Below are positions 1-8,552 of a stretch of 8,552 nt of DNA, piece by piece. This stretch comes from Pseudomonadota bacterium. GTDB lineage: Bacteria > Pseudomonadota > Alphaproteobacteria > Azospirillales > Azospirillaceae. The stretch spans positions 1-8,552 of the forward strand of contig JAFAFA010000066.1 in NCBI GenBank assembly GCA_023423695.1, in the 5' to 3' direction. The notes beneath the pieces are model-generated. The model did not search any database, had not been told where the DNA came from, and saw only the letters and a program-made list of their open reading frames with translations. The translations under genes were made by a program, and so were the position numbers. Numbering within the stretch: the first letter of the stretch is position 1; every line of letters starts with the position of its first letter.

Positions 1-1
1 G

Positions 2-3634
<3,633 letters not shown>

Positions 3635-3660
3635 AGCCCTCTCCCGCAAGAGCGGACCAT

Positions 3661-3742
3661 CCCCTCTCCCCCGCTCACGCGCAAACGGAGTTTGCGCTGA
3701 CGCGACAGGCGGACCAAAGGTCCGCCGAAAGCGGGGAGAGGG
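3661..3742. repeat. Multi-hairpin palindromic intergenic element (REP/BIME-like)
   Basis: An outer stem pairs 3661-3675 (CCCCTCTCCCCCGCT) with 3730-3742 (AGCGGGGAGAGGG), with one extra C on the left. It encloses two perfect hairpins. The first is GCGCAAAC-GGA-GTTTGCGC at 3679-3697 (8-bp stem, 3-base loop). The second is GGCGGACC-AAA-GGTCCGCC at 3708-3726 (8-bp stem, AAA loop). Folded, this gives a closed stem with two arms. A second partial copy of the left arm, CCCTCTCCCGC, lies at 3637-3647. The right arm continues into GGTTGGGGTGAGGGGG, a sequence style I remember as a common dispersed intergenic palindrome in high-GC proteobacteria. It begins 26 bases after the gltB stop and may also aid transcript ending or 3'-end stability. 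Confidence 0.7.
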
Positions 3743-3790
3743 TTGGGGTGAGGGGGATGCACAGCGAGGATCTTCAAGAGTCGCATACGA

Positions 3791-3826
3791 AAACGGCGCG
3801 CCATCCGGCAGGACGGCGCGCCGTTT
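3791..3826. terminator. Bidirectional rho-independent terminator between gltB and the GNAT gene
   Basis: A perfect 12-bp inverted repeat, AAACGGCGCGCC (3791-3802) with GGCGCGCCGTTT (3815-3826), has a 12-base loop. It ends in TTT on the plus strand, and on the minus strand its TTT runs into one further T. It lies 17 bases past the minus-strand GNAT stop and about 155 bases past the gltB stop, where a shared terminator for converging genes is expected. The U-tracts are short, so efficiency is uncertain. Confidence 0.75.
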
Positions 3827-3842
3827 CTCATTCGGGGTTGCG

Positions 3843-4373
3843 TCAACCGGCGGGCGGAGCCAGCTCCAGCGCCATGACGATGCTGTCGAACTGGACGCCC
3901 GGCGCCAGGATCACCGACCGCGTTCCAACCGGACGGAAACCGGCCGACGCATAGAAGCGCTCAGCGACGAGGCTGGACAGACAGTCCAGCCGGCGGACGC
4001 CGGCAACCCGCGCTTCCTCGATGCAGCGGCCGAGAAGGGCGCTGCCGACACCCCGGCGCAGGAAACCGGGATGGGTGGCGAAATGCCGGATATGCCCGAC
4101 CGTTGGATCGACCGGCTGGCAGGGCGCCCCCGGCGGTTCGCGGGTCCAGCCGCCGCAGCCGATGACGGCGCCGCCCTCCGACACCGCCAGATGATAGGTG
4201 CCCGACCGCAGCAACAGCGGGTTGGCCCGCATCATCGCCGGCAGGGCGCGCTCCAGCACGTCCGCCGGATAGCCTGCGGCCATCAGCGGCGGATACGACG
4301 CCTGGAGCAGCGCGCCGACCGCCTCGGCATCCTCCGGCCCCGCCGGCCGGATGGAGAAACAGGAATCGCTCAC
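3843..4373 (-). CDS. GNAT-family N-acetyltransferase
   Basis: A 176-residue acetyl-CoA-dependent acyltransferase of the Gcn5-related fold; the substrate is unknown. The protein begins with the usual first strand (SIRPAGPEDAEAV, about 7-19). It has the central strand and P-loop-like motif A, IRHFATHPGFLRRGVGSALL (95-114), where R-R-G-V-G-S fits the Q/RxxGxG/A pyrophosphate-binding signature. It ends with RFYASAGFRPVG (139-150), the typical C-terminal motif. The start is taken as GTG at 4373-4371 because it keeps the full first strand and overlaps the stop of the upstream GST gene as GTGA. There is little Shine-Dalgarno sequence (GGGA about 10 bases upstream), so translation is probably coupled to the GST gene. 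A longer in-frame opening reaching into the GST gene is a frame shadow, not this protein. The terminator at 3791-3826 lies just downstream. Confidence 0.9.
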   Translation of the reverse strand: MSDSCFSIRPAGPEDAEAVGALLQASYPPLMAAGYPADVLERALPAMMRANPLLLRSGTYHLAVSEGGAVIGCGGWTREPPGAPCQPVDPTVGHIRHFATHPGFLRRGVGSALLGRCIEEARVAGVRRLDCLSSLVAERFYASAGFRPVGTRSVILAPGVQFDSIVMALELAPPAG

Positions 4374-5020
4374 GGCTCGAATTCCCAAGGTTCGGCCTTG
4401 GCCACCGCGATCCACTCCCGCATCGCCGGCAGGGCCAGCACGGCGTCCATATAGGTATGCGACTCCGGTGACACCGCGACGCCATAGGTCTCCAGCCGCG
4501 TCACCACCGGGGCGAACATGGCGTCGGCGATGGTAAAGGCGCCGAACAGGAACGGCCCGCCCGCCGGCTTGCCGAAGCGGGTGCGGGCGTCGGCCCACAG
4601 CGCCTCGATCCGCGCGATGTCGGCGGCGGTCGCCTCGGTCATGCCTTGCCCCTTGCGGTCGCGCTTGAGGTCCATCGACATGGTGGTGCGCAGCGAGACG
4701 AAGCCGGAATGCATCTCCGCCGACACCGAGCGCGCCACCGCCCGCGCCGCCCGGTCCGCCGGCCACAGCCGAACCTCGGGCGCCAATTCCGCCACATACT
4801 CGCAGATTGCCAGCGAGTCCCAGACGGTCAGCCCGTCATGGATCAGGGTGGGCACGCGGCCCGATGGCGAATGCTCGGCGATTCGGGCGGCGGTGTCGGG
4901 CTGGCGCAGGGGAATGACGGTCTCGGTGAAGGCCAGCCCGGTGTGCTTGAGCGCCAGCCACGGGCGCAACGACCAGGACGAATAGGTCTTGTTCCCCATC
5001 ACCAGGGTCAGGTCGGACAT
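4370..5020 (-). CDS. Glutathione S-transferase family protein
   Basis: A 216-residue cytosolic GST-fold protein. The N-terminal thioredoxin-like domain opens with NKTYSSWSLRPW (10-21), where a serine of Y-S-S-W-S is the likely catalytic or glutathione-activating residue, as in other bacterial GSTs of this signature. VPTL (56-59) supplies the cis-proline and DS (68-69) the glutathione gamma-glutamyl contact. A helical C-terminal domain follows, with FGAFTIADAMFAPVVTR as the usual N-capping and core helix. The start at 5020 is chosen because related proteins begin just before LxLVxGNKxYSSWS and because AAGGTG lies 7 bases upstream. An in-frame ATG at 5065 with GAGGTG in front is a possible longer form. 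The gene overlaps the GNAT gene by four bases and is probably co-transcribed with it. Its role, detoxification or otherwise, cannot be told from sequence. Confidence 0.9.
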   Translation of the reverse strand: MSDLTLVMGNKTYSSWSLRPWLALKHTGLAFTETVIPLRQPDTAARIAEHSPSGRVPTLIHDGLTVWDSLAICEYVAELAPEVRLWPADRAARAVARSVSAEMHSGFVSLRTTMSMDLKRDRKGQGMTEATAADIARIEALWADARTRFGKPAGGPFLFGAFTIADAMFAPVVTRLETYGVAVSPESHTYMDAVLALPAMREWIAVAKAEPWEFEP

Positions 5021-5244
5021 CGGACGGCACCTTTCGAAACGGGCAAACAGCGGGGGCGTGAGCATGACCCACCTCACGGACCGCAACAAGCCTTCCGGTT
5101 GCGCCGGGGCAAGCATCCGCCCTACCCGCGCGACAAACCTCCTCCGGATGTTTCATTGGAGCGGGTATACTGAGCAGCTGAATGGGCGAATGGGCCATCC
5201 ATTTGGAAAACGTCGTTGATCTGTGGCTTTCCGCGAGGCACTCC
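5021..5244. promoter_or_regulatory. Divergent intergenic region between the GST and AlaX-like genes
   Basis: These 224 bases should hold promoters for both divergent units. On the plus strand TATACT at 5166-5171 is a reasonable -10 hexamer about 73 bases before the AlaX-like start, but I see no convincing -35 at 16-18 bp. A small inverted repeat, CGCAAC-10-GTTGCG, lies at 5082-5103 in the GST leader. No convincing minus-strand promoter was found. A plus-strand ATG at 5182 would extend the AlaX-like protein by 21 residues but lacks a good ribosome site. Confidence 0.4.
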
Positions 5245-5907
5245 ATGACCCGGAAACTGTTCTGGGACGATCCCTACCGCACCCGCCTGGAAACCCGCAT
5301 TGCCGCGGTGGATGGCGACGAGGTTACGCTGGAGGCGACAATCCTCTATGCGCTCTCCGGCGGGCAGGAAAGCGATGCCGGCACCATCGGCGGCTTCGAG
5401 GTGCTGGAGGCCCGCAAGGATGGCCGCGAGATCCGCTACAGGCTCGCGTCCGGCCACGGCCTCGCCCCCGGCGACGCCGTTGCAGTGGCGATCAACTGGG
5501 AGCGCCGCTACCGGCTGATGCGCCTGCACTTCGCAGCCGAGATCGTGCTTGAACTGGTGATGGGCCGCCTGCCCGGCATCCACAAGGTCGGCGCCCACAT
5601 CGCCGCCGACAAGGCGCGCGTCGACTTCGCCTTGAACGAGCCGATCACCCCGCTGCTGCCCGAATTGGCAGAGCAGGCGGCGCGCATCGTTGCCGCGGAC
5701 ACCCCCATCCTGAGCGGCTTCAGCGACGAGGCCGCCGAGCGCCGTTTCTGGGAGATCCCCGGCTTCGCCCGGGTTCCTTGCGGCGGCACGCACCTGCGCC
5801 GAACGGGCGAGATCGGTGCGCTGACGCTCAAGCGCCGCAACACCGGCAAAGGCAAGGAGCGCATCGAAATCGCGCTGGCCGATGCTCAAGCTTCGGCCTT
5901 GCCCTAG
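5245..5907 (+). CDS. AlaX-like free-standing alanyl-tRNA editing domain protein
   Basis: A 220-residue protein of the AlaRS second-additional-domain (SAD) family. Free-standing members hydrolyse mischarged Ser- or Gly-tRNA(Ala). The N-terminal half carries ILYALSGGQESDAGTIGG (33-50), the glycine-rich pattern equivalent to YPEGGGQxxDxG. The metal site normally reads HxxxH then CxxxH. Here the second pair is intact (C179-GGT-H183), but the first is H95-FAA-E99, with Glu replacing His. The protein ends with LKRRNTGKGKERIEIAL (195-211), typical of the family's final strand. The start at 5245 is preferred to the in-frame ATG at 5182 because GAGG sits 6 bases upstream (5235-5238) and the protein then begins TRKLFWDDPY, where related proteins begin. 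The gene stands alone, divergent from the GST gene. Editing activity and exact tRNA specificity are inferred from the family only. Confidence 0.85.
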   Translation: MTRKLFWDDPYRTRLETRIAAVDGDEVTLEATILYALSGGQESDAGTIGGFEVLEARKDGREIRYRLASGHGLAPGDAVAVAINWERRYRLMRLHFAAEIVLELVMGRLPGIHKVGAHIAADKARVDFALNEPITPLLPELAEQAARIVAADTPILSGFSDEAAERRFWEIPGFARVPCGGTHLRRTGEIGALTLKRRNTGKGKERIEIALADAQASALP

Positions 5908-5983
5908 TCGCTTCCCGGCATCGGCACGCCCACCCTCCTGCGTCCTCCCGGTTCATCCAACTGCTGGCGGCTTTCTCTCCCTG

Positions 5984-5992
5984 TGCTAGGAT
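5984..5992 (+). promoter_or_regulatory. Candidate extended -10 promoter
   Basis: TGCTAGGAT gives a TGn extension followed by TAGGAT, and ATAAT continues just after it. The -35 position (CTGGCG at 5964-5969, 17-bp spacer) is poor, as is usual for extended -10 promoters. A transcript would start near 6000. It would carry either the small frame at 6024 or a leader of about 350 bases for the aminopeptidase at 6358. Confidence 0.4.
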
Positions 5993-6023
5993 AATTTGCC
6001 TGCATGGTTGGGAGGGTCGCGGC

Positions 6024-6329
6024 ATGTCCCTGATGCGTCGTTCCATTGCAGCCGATCGTTCCGCACCCGTCCGGCGCGGGGAACATTGGAACACCGCCAG
6101 AAAACTGTTTCACGGCGTTTCATCCGTTCCATCCGCCCCAGCCGAAACGACGGGACGGGCGTACCATGGCAACCGGATGAAACAGTGGAACATGCCTGGA
6201 AAACCGTTCCACTCTGTTCCACACCTCGGCTTTCACAGCCCGCCCATGCCTGCCCGGCGCATCGCCCCCCTTTCCAGCCGCCGCCCGGCGCGCCATGCTT
6301 GGGAATGGGCATCCGCATCGGATGCGTGA
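6024..6329 (+). CDS. Possible small ORF, 101 residues, doubtful
   Basis: I do not recognise this protein. In its favour, ATG at 6024 follows GGAGGG (6011-6016) at 7 bases, and a candidate extended -10 promoter lies about 30 bases upstream. Against it, the composition (Arg, Pro, Ser, Ala, His rich, no hydrophobic core) is what random GC-rich frames give. The frame also runs through a nucleotide repeat cluster, so its two WNxxxKxFHxV peptide copies (33 residues apart) are explained by a DNA repeat with a 99-base offset. Between the copies most codon differences change the amino acid. No signal peptide, membrane segment or known motif is seen. More likely this stretch is an untranslated leader or a non-coding repeat. 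Confidence 0.15.
   Translation: MSLMRRSIAADRSAPVRRGEHWNTARKLFHGVSSVPSAPAETTGRAYHGNRMKQWNMPGKPFHSVPHLGFHSPPMPARRIAPLSSRRPARHAWEWASASDA
6040..6222. repeat. GTTCCA/TGGAAC box cluster with two 43-base imperfect direct repeats
   Basis: About eleven copies of a GTTYCA motif or its complement fall in 183 bases. Examples are 6040, 6058, 6080, 6087, 6107, 6117, 6126, 6178, 6185, 6206 and 6215. Two larger units align without gaps at an offset of 99 bases: 6080-6122 and 6179-6221, 30 of 43 positions identical by my count. Each unit is itself an imperfect palindrome. In the second, GTGGAAC (6185-6191) pairs with GTTCCAC (6206-6212) and also matches TGTTCCAC at 6215-6222. GTTTCATCCG (6117-6126) and CGGATGAAAC (6174-6183) form a further inverted pair. 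The cluster could be protein-binding boxes or a decayed dispersed palindrome; I cannot tell which. Confidence 0.6.
6309..6325. promoter_or_regulatory. Perfect short palindrome upstream of the aminopeptidase gene
   Basis: GCATCCG-CAT-CGGATGC is a 7-bp perfect inverted repeat with a 3-base centre. It ends 16 bases before the ribosome-binding site of the aminopeptidase. Its position suits an operator or a 5'-leader hairpin, but no regulator is recognised. Confidence 0.35.
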
Positions 6330-6341
6330 CGTGATCTCGTG

Positions 6342-6348
6342 AGAAGGA
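6342..6348 (+). promoter_or_regulatory. Ribosome binding site fixing the TTG start of the aminopeptidase
   Basis: AGAAGGA lies 9 bases before TTG at 6358. An in-frame TGA at 6340-6342 closes the frame just upstream, and no ATG or GTG lies between. TTG at 6358 is therefore the only start that keeps the N-terminus and has a ribosome site. Confidence 0.65.
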
Positions 6349-6357
6349 TTCCCCGTC

Positions 6358-7737
6358 TTGCTCGCCACCCTGCTTGCCGTCGACGGCCCCGACACCGTCG
6401 CCCTCACCCCCGTGACCAAGGCCGGACTGGCCGGCTGGCTGGCCGCGCAGTCGCCGGCCGTCGCCTCCTGGGTCAAGGCGGTGGGCTTCACCGGCGAGGC
6501 CGGATCGACCGTCTTCCTGCCGGGGCCGGACGGCGCCGTCGCCCATGTGCTGGCCGGCGTGTCGGCCATCGACGATTTGTGGGCCTTCGCCGGCCTGCCC
6601 GCCTCGCTGCCGGCCGGTTCCTACAAGATCGACGCGGCGCTGGATGCGCGGGCGGCGACGCGGGCGGCGCTGGGCTGGGCGCTCGGCAGCTATCGCTTCA
6701 GCCGCTACAGGAAGCCGCCCGAGAAGGCCTTCGCCAATCTGGTCTGGCCGGCGGAGGCCGACCACGGCGAGGTGGAGCGGGCGGCGACCGCCACCCACCT
6801 CGTCCGCGATCTGGTGAACACCCCCGCCTGCGACATGGGGCCGGCCGAACTGGCCCGGGCGGCGCAGGACCTGGCCGCCGAATTCGATGCGGCGGTGGAG
6901 GTGATCGTCGGGCAGGATCTGCTCGACCGCGACTATCCCGCCATCCATGCCGTCGGCCGCGCCAGCCCGCGGGCGCCGCGGCTGATCGATCTGCGCTGGG
7001 GCAACCCGCAGCATCCGAAGGTGACCATCGTCGGCAAGGGCGTCTGCTTCGACACCGGCGGGCTGGACCTGAAGCCGTCCTCGGCCATGCTGATCATGAA
7101 GAAGGACATGGGCGGCGCGGCGCATGCGCTGGCGCTCGGCCGCATGATCATGATGGCCGGGCTGCCGGTGCGGCTGCGCGTGCTGGTGCCGGCGGTGGAG
7201 AATGTCGTGTCCGGCGACAGCTTCAAGCCGCAGGACGTGCTGAAGACCCGCAAGGGCCTGACGGTGGAGGTCGGCAACACCGACGCCGAGGGGCGCCTGA
7301 TCCTGTGCGATGCGCTGGCGGAGGCGGATTCGGAGAAGCCGGAGCTGCTGATCGACTTCGCCACCCTGACCGGTGCCGCCCGCGTGGCGCTCGGCCCGGA
7401 CCTGCCGGCGCTGATGTGCAACGACGACGCGCTGGCGAACGACCTGACGGAGGCCGGGACCGCGGTCGACGACCCGATGTGGCGCCTGCCTCTGTGGGCG
7501 CCCTACCGCAAGGGGCTGGACAGCAAGGTGGCGGACATCAACAACGTCACCGCCAACGGCTTTGCCGGCGCCATCACCGCCGGGCTGTTCCTGCAGGAAT
7601 TCGTGTCGAAGGGCACGCCCTGGGCGCATCTCGACACCTATGCCTGGAGCGGGTCGGCCCGTCCCGGCCGTCCGGAAGGCGGCGAGGCGCTGGGCCTGCG
7701 CGCCGCCTATGCGGTGATCGCCAAGCGCTTCGGCTGA
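6358..7737 (+). CDS. Leucyl aminopeptidase family protein (peptidase family M17)
   Basis: A 459-residue cytosolic two-metal aminopeptidase that removes N-terminal residues, typically leucine, from peptides; M17 enzymes form hexamers. The catalytic C-terminal domain is complete. GKGVCFDTGGLDLKP (226-240) gives metal ligands K227 and D232 and catalytic K239. KKDMGG gives D250. NTDAEGR (307-313) gives D309, E311 and R313. The spacings K+5 D, +18 D, +59 D and +2 E equal those of bovine and E. coli leucine aminopeptidase. The N-terminal regulatory domain (about 1-140) is shorter and diverged, as in many alphaproteobacterial members, so a pepA or pepB symbol is not assigned. It starts at TTG with AGAAGGA upstream. 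It lies alone between a 450-base gap and a strong terminator, so it is probably monocistronic. Confidence 0.93.
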   Translation: MLATLLAVDGPDTVALTPVTKAGLAGWLAAQSPAVASWVKAVGFTGEAGSTVFLPGPDGAVAHVLAGVSAIDDLWAFAGLPASLPAGSYKIDAALDARAATRAALGWALGSYRFSRYRKPPEKAFANLVWPAEADHGEVERAATATHLVRDLVNTPACDMGPAELARAAQDLAAEFDAAVEVIVGQDLLDRDYPAIHAVGRASPRAPRLIDLRWGNPQHPKVTIVGKGVCFDTGGLDLKPSSAMLIMKKDMGGAAHALALGRMIMMAGLPVRLRVLVPAVENVVSGDSFKPQDVLKTRKGLTVEVGNTDAEGRLILCDALAEADSEKPELLIDFATLTGAARVALGPDLPALMCNDDALANDLTEAGTAVDDPMWRLPLWAPYRKGLDSKVADINNVTANGFAGAITAGLFLQEFVSKGTPWAHLDTYAWSGSARPGRPEGGEALGLRAAYAVIAKRFG

Positions 7738-7769
7738 CGCCAGGGCCGGCGGAAGCAAAAGGCGGCAGG

Positions 7770-7807
7770 AAGGGCGGGGACCCGGCTGAATTTGTCCCCG
7801 CCCTTTT
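7770..7807 (+). terminator. Rho-independent terminator after the aminopeptidase gene
   Basis: AAGGGCGGGGAC (7770-7781) pairs perfectly with GTCCCCGCCCTT (7794-7805) over a 12-base loop. A TTTT run at 7804-7807 overlaps the stem end. It lies 32 bases after the TGA at 7735-7737. This separates the aminopeptidase from fliG. Confidence 0.85.
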
Positions 7808-7881
7808 CCCCTGAAGGGATGGAATGCACAAGCGGATCATATTAAAACGGAAGAATAGGAAACCCGACGTGTAAGAAAGAA

Positions 7882-7909
7882 CCGCCCGCTCCCGGTACGA
7901 GCTGGGCGG
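7882..7909 (+). promoter_or_regulatory. Hairpin in the fliG 5' leader
   Basis: CCGCCCGCT (7882-7890) pairs with AGC-T-GGGCGG (7900-7909, one bulged T) over a 9-base loop. It ends 6 bases before the GGAGG ribosome site (7916-7920). CCGCC could alternatively pair with GGCGG at 7913-7917 and cover part of that site, so translation control is possible but unproven. An A-rich stretch (7841-7880) before it is promoter-like, but no clear -35/-10 pair was found. Confidence 0.35.
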
Positions 7910-7927
7910 AGTGGCGGAGGCGGACAG

Positions 7928-8552
7928 ATGGCGTTGAAGGTTCGCGAGGATTACCGGACCCTCACCGGCCCGGAAAAGGCCGCCATCATGATGCTCGCGC
8001 TGGGCGAGGAGCACGCGTCCAGGCTGTTCTCTCTGATGGACGACGAGGAGATCAAGGAGCTGTCCCAGGTGATGGCCAACCTGGGCACCGTGTCGGCCAA
8101 CCTGATCGAGCGCCTGTTCGTCGAATTCGCCGAGCAGATGTCGTCGAGCGGCACCGTCGTCGGCTCCTTCGATTCGACCGAGCGGCTGCTGCTGAAGACC
8201 CTGCCCAAGGACAAGGTCGCCCAGATCATGGAGGAAATCCGTGGTCCAGCCGGCCGCACGATGTGGGACAAGCTGGCGAACGTCAACGAGTCGGTCCTGT
8301 CCAACTACCTGAAGAACGAGTACCCGCAGACCGTCGCGGTCGTCCTGTCCAAGATCCGTCCCGAACATGCCGGCCGCGTGCTGACCCAGCTTCCGGAAAG
8401 CTTCGCCATGGAGGTCGTCATGCGGATGCTGCGCATGGAGGCGGTGCAGAAGGAGGTTCTGGACGACGTGGAGCGCACGCTGCGCACCGAGTTCATGACC
8501 AACCTCGCCCGCACCAGCCGGCGCGACAGCCACGAGATGCTGGCGGAGATCT
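7928..8552 (+). CDS. fliG: Flagellar motor switch protein FliG, 3'-truncated
   Basis: FliG is the rotor protein that joins the MS ring (FliF) to the C-ring (FliM/FliN) and takes torque from the stator. 208 codons are present and the window ends before the stop; full-length FliG is about 330-350 residues. Visible are the N-terminal FliF-binding domain (LTGPEKAAIMMLALGEEHA, about 12-30) and the linker with ERLLLKTLP. The middle domain follows, with the conserved EHPQ motif written here as EYPQ (131-134) and followed by TVAVVLSKIRPEHAGRVLTQL. The C-terminal torque domain is cut off. The start is ATG at 7928 with GGAGG 7 bases upstream (7916-7920). No fliF lies upstream; instead there is the aminopeptidase and its terminator, so fliG appears to begin a transcription unit. 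The A-rich leader may hold the promoter. Confidence 0.95.
   Translation, partial: MALKVREDYRTLTGPEKAAIMMLALGEEHASRLFSLMDDEEIKELSQVMANLGTVSANLIERLFVEFAEQMSSSGTVVGSFDSTERLLLKTLPKDKVAQIMEEIRGPAGRTMWDKLANVNESVLSNYLKNEYPQTVAVVLSKIRPEHAGRVLTQLPESFAMEVVMRMLRMEAVQKEVLDDVERTLRTEFMTNLARTSRRDSHEMLAEI

Noticed and set aside
4374..4766. N-terminal extension of the GNAT protein of 131 residues reaching into the GST gene.
   Set aside because: It lies out of frame inside the conserved GST C-terminal domain, is Gly/Arg rich and has no domain; the GTG at 4373 gives a normal-length GNAT protein.
5878..5925. Inverted repeat GCCGATGC/GCATCGGC around the AlaX-like stop codon as a terminator.
   Set aside because: The loop is 32 bases and there is no T-run after it, so it is not a convincing terminator.
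6106..6222. parS-like half sites (TGTTTCACG, TGAAACA, GTGGAACA, TGTTCCAC) suggesting a ParB centromere.
   Set aside because: No intact 16-bp TGTTNCACGTGNAACA palindrome is present; the half sites are separated and are better described as part of the GTTCCA box cluster.
5986..7758. A 590-residue minus-strand frame opposite the aminopeptidase gene.
   Set aside because: It is the GC-rich antisense shadow of the M17 gene, whose motifs are clear on the plus strand; the shadow is Arg/Gly/His/Gln rich with no recognisable domain.
7820..7833. Possible sigma-54 promoter (TGGAATGCACAAGC) before fliG.
   Set aside because: The GG and GC elements are 9 bases apart instead of 10, and the rest of TGGCACG/TTGC does not match.

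Overview
The window reads as a high-GC alphaproteobacterial chromosome segment of Azospirillum type (Rhodospirillales). The C-terminal half of the first gene closely resembles, from memory, Azospirillum brasilense glutamate synthase alpha subunit. The FliG fragment, the M17 aminopeptidase and the small enzymes also fit that group. The important exception is the first ~2.1 kb: the N-terminal part of the gltB frame looks betaproteobacterial (Burkholderiales/Comamonadaceae type). It switches to Azospirillum type inside one very conserved stretch at about 2087-2146. The frame is unbroken, so this is either a real mosaic gene or, more likely, an assembly misjoin at a conserved sequence.

Layout: (1) 2-3634 (+), gltB, cut at its 5' end by the window edge. 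(2) 3635-3842, a convergent intergenic region with a multi-hairpin palindromic element and a terminator usable from both sides. (3) 3843-5020 (-), a two-gene unit of a glutathione S-transferase followed by a GNAT N-acetyltransferase, overlapping by GTGA. (4) 5021-5244, a divergent intergenic region with possible promoters. (5) 5245-5907 (+), a free-standing AlaX-like tRNA-editing domain protein with an altered zinc motif. (6) 5908-6357, a 450-base gap with a candidate extended -10 promoter, a doubtful small ORF, a cluster of GTTCCA/TGGAAC boxes forming two related 43-base units, and a perfect short palindrome. (7) 6358-7737 (+), an M17 leucyl aminopeptidase starting at TTG and followed by a strong terminator. 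(8) 7808-7927, a leader with a hairpin. (9) 7928-8552 (+), fliG, cut at its 3' end by the window edge.

Functionally this is mostly housekeeping: ammonium assimilation (GltB), peptide turnover (aminopeptidase), tRNA quality control (AlaX-like), small-molecule modification (GST, GNAT) and the start of a flagellar locus (FliG). The genes do not form one pathway. Apart from GST-GNAT, each looks like its own transcription unit. I see no clear sign of a new multi-gene system. The points most worth a second look are the hybrid gltB, the clustered odd residues in its 5' part, the HxxxE variant in the AlaX-like protein, and the repeat-rich gap before the aminopeptidase.
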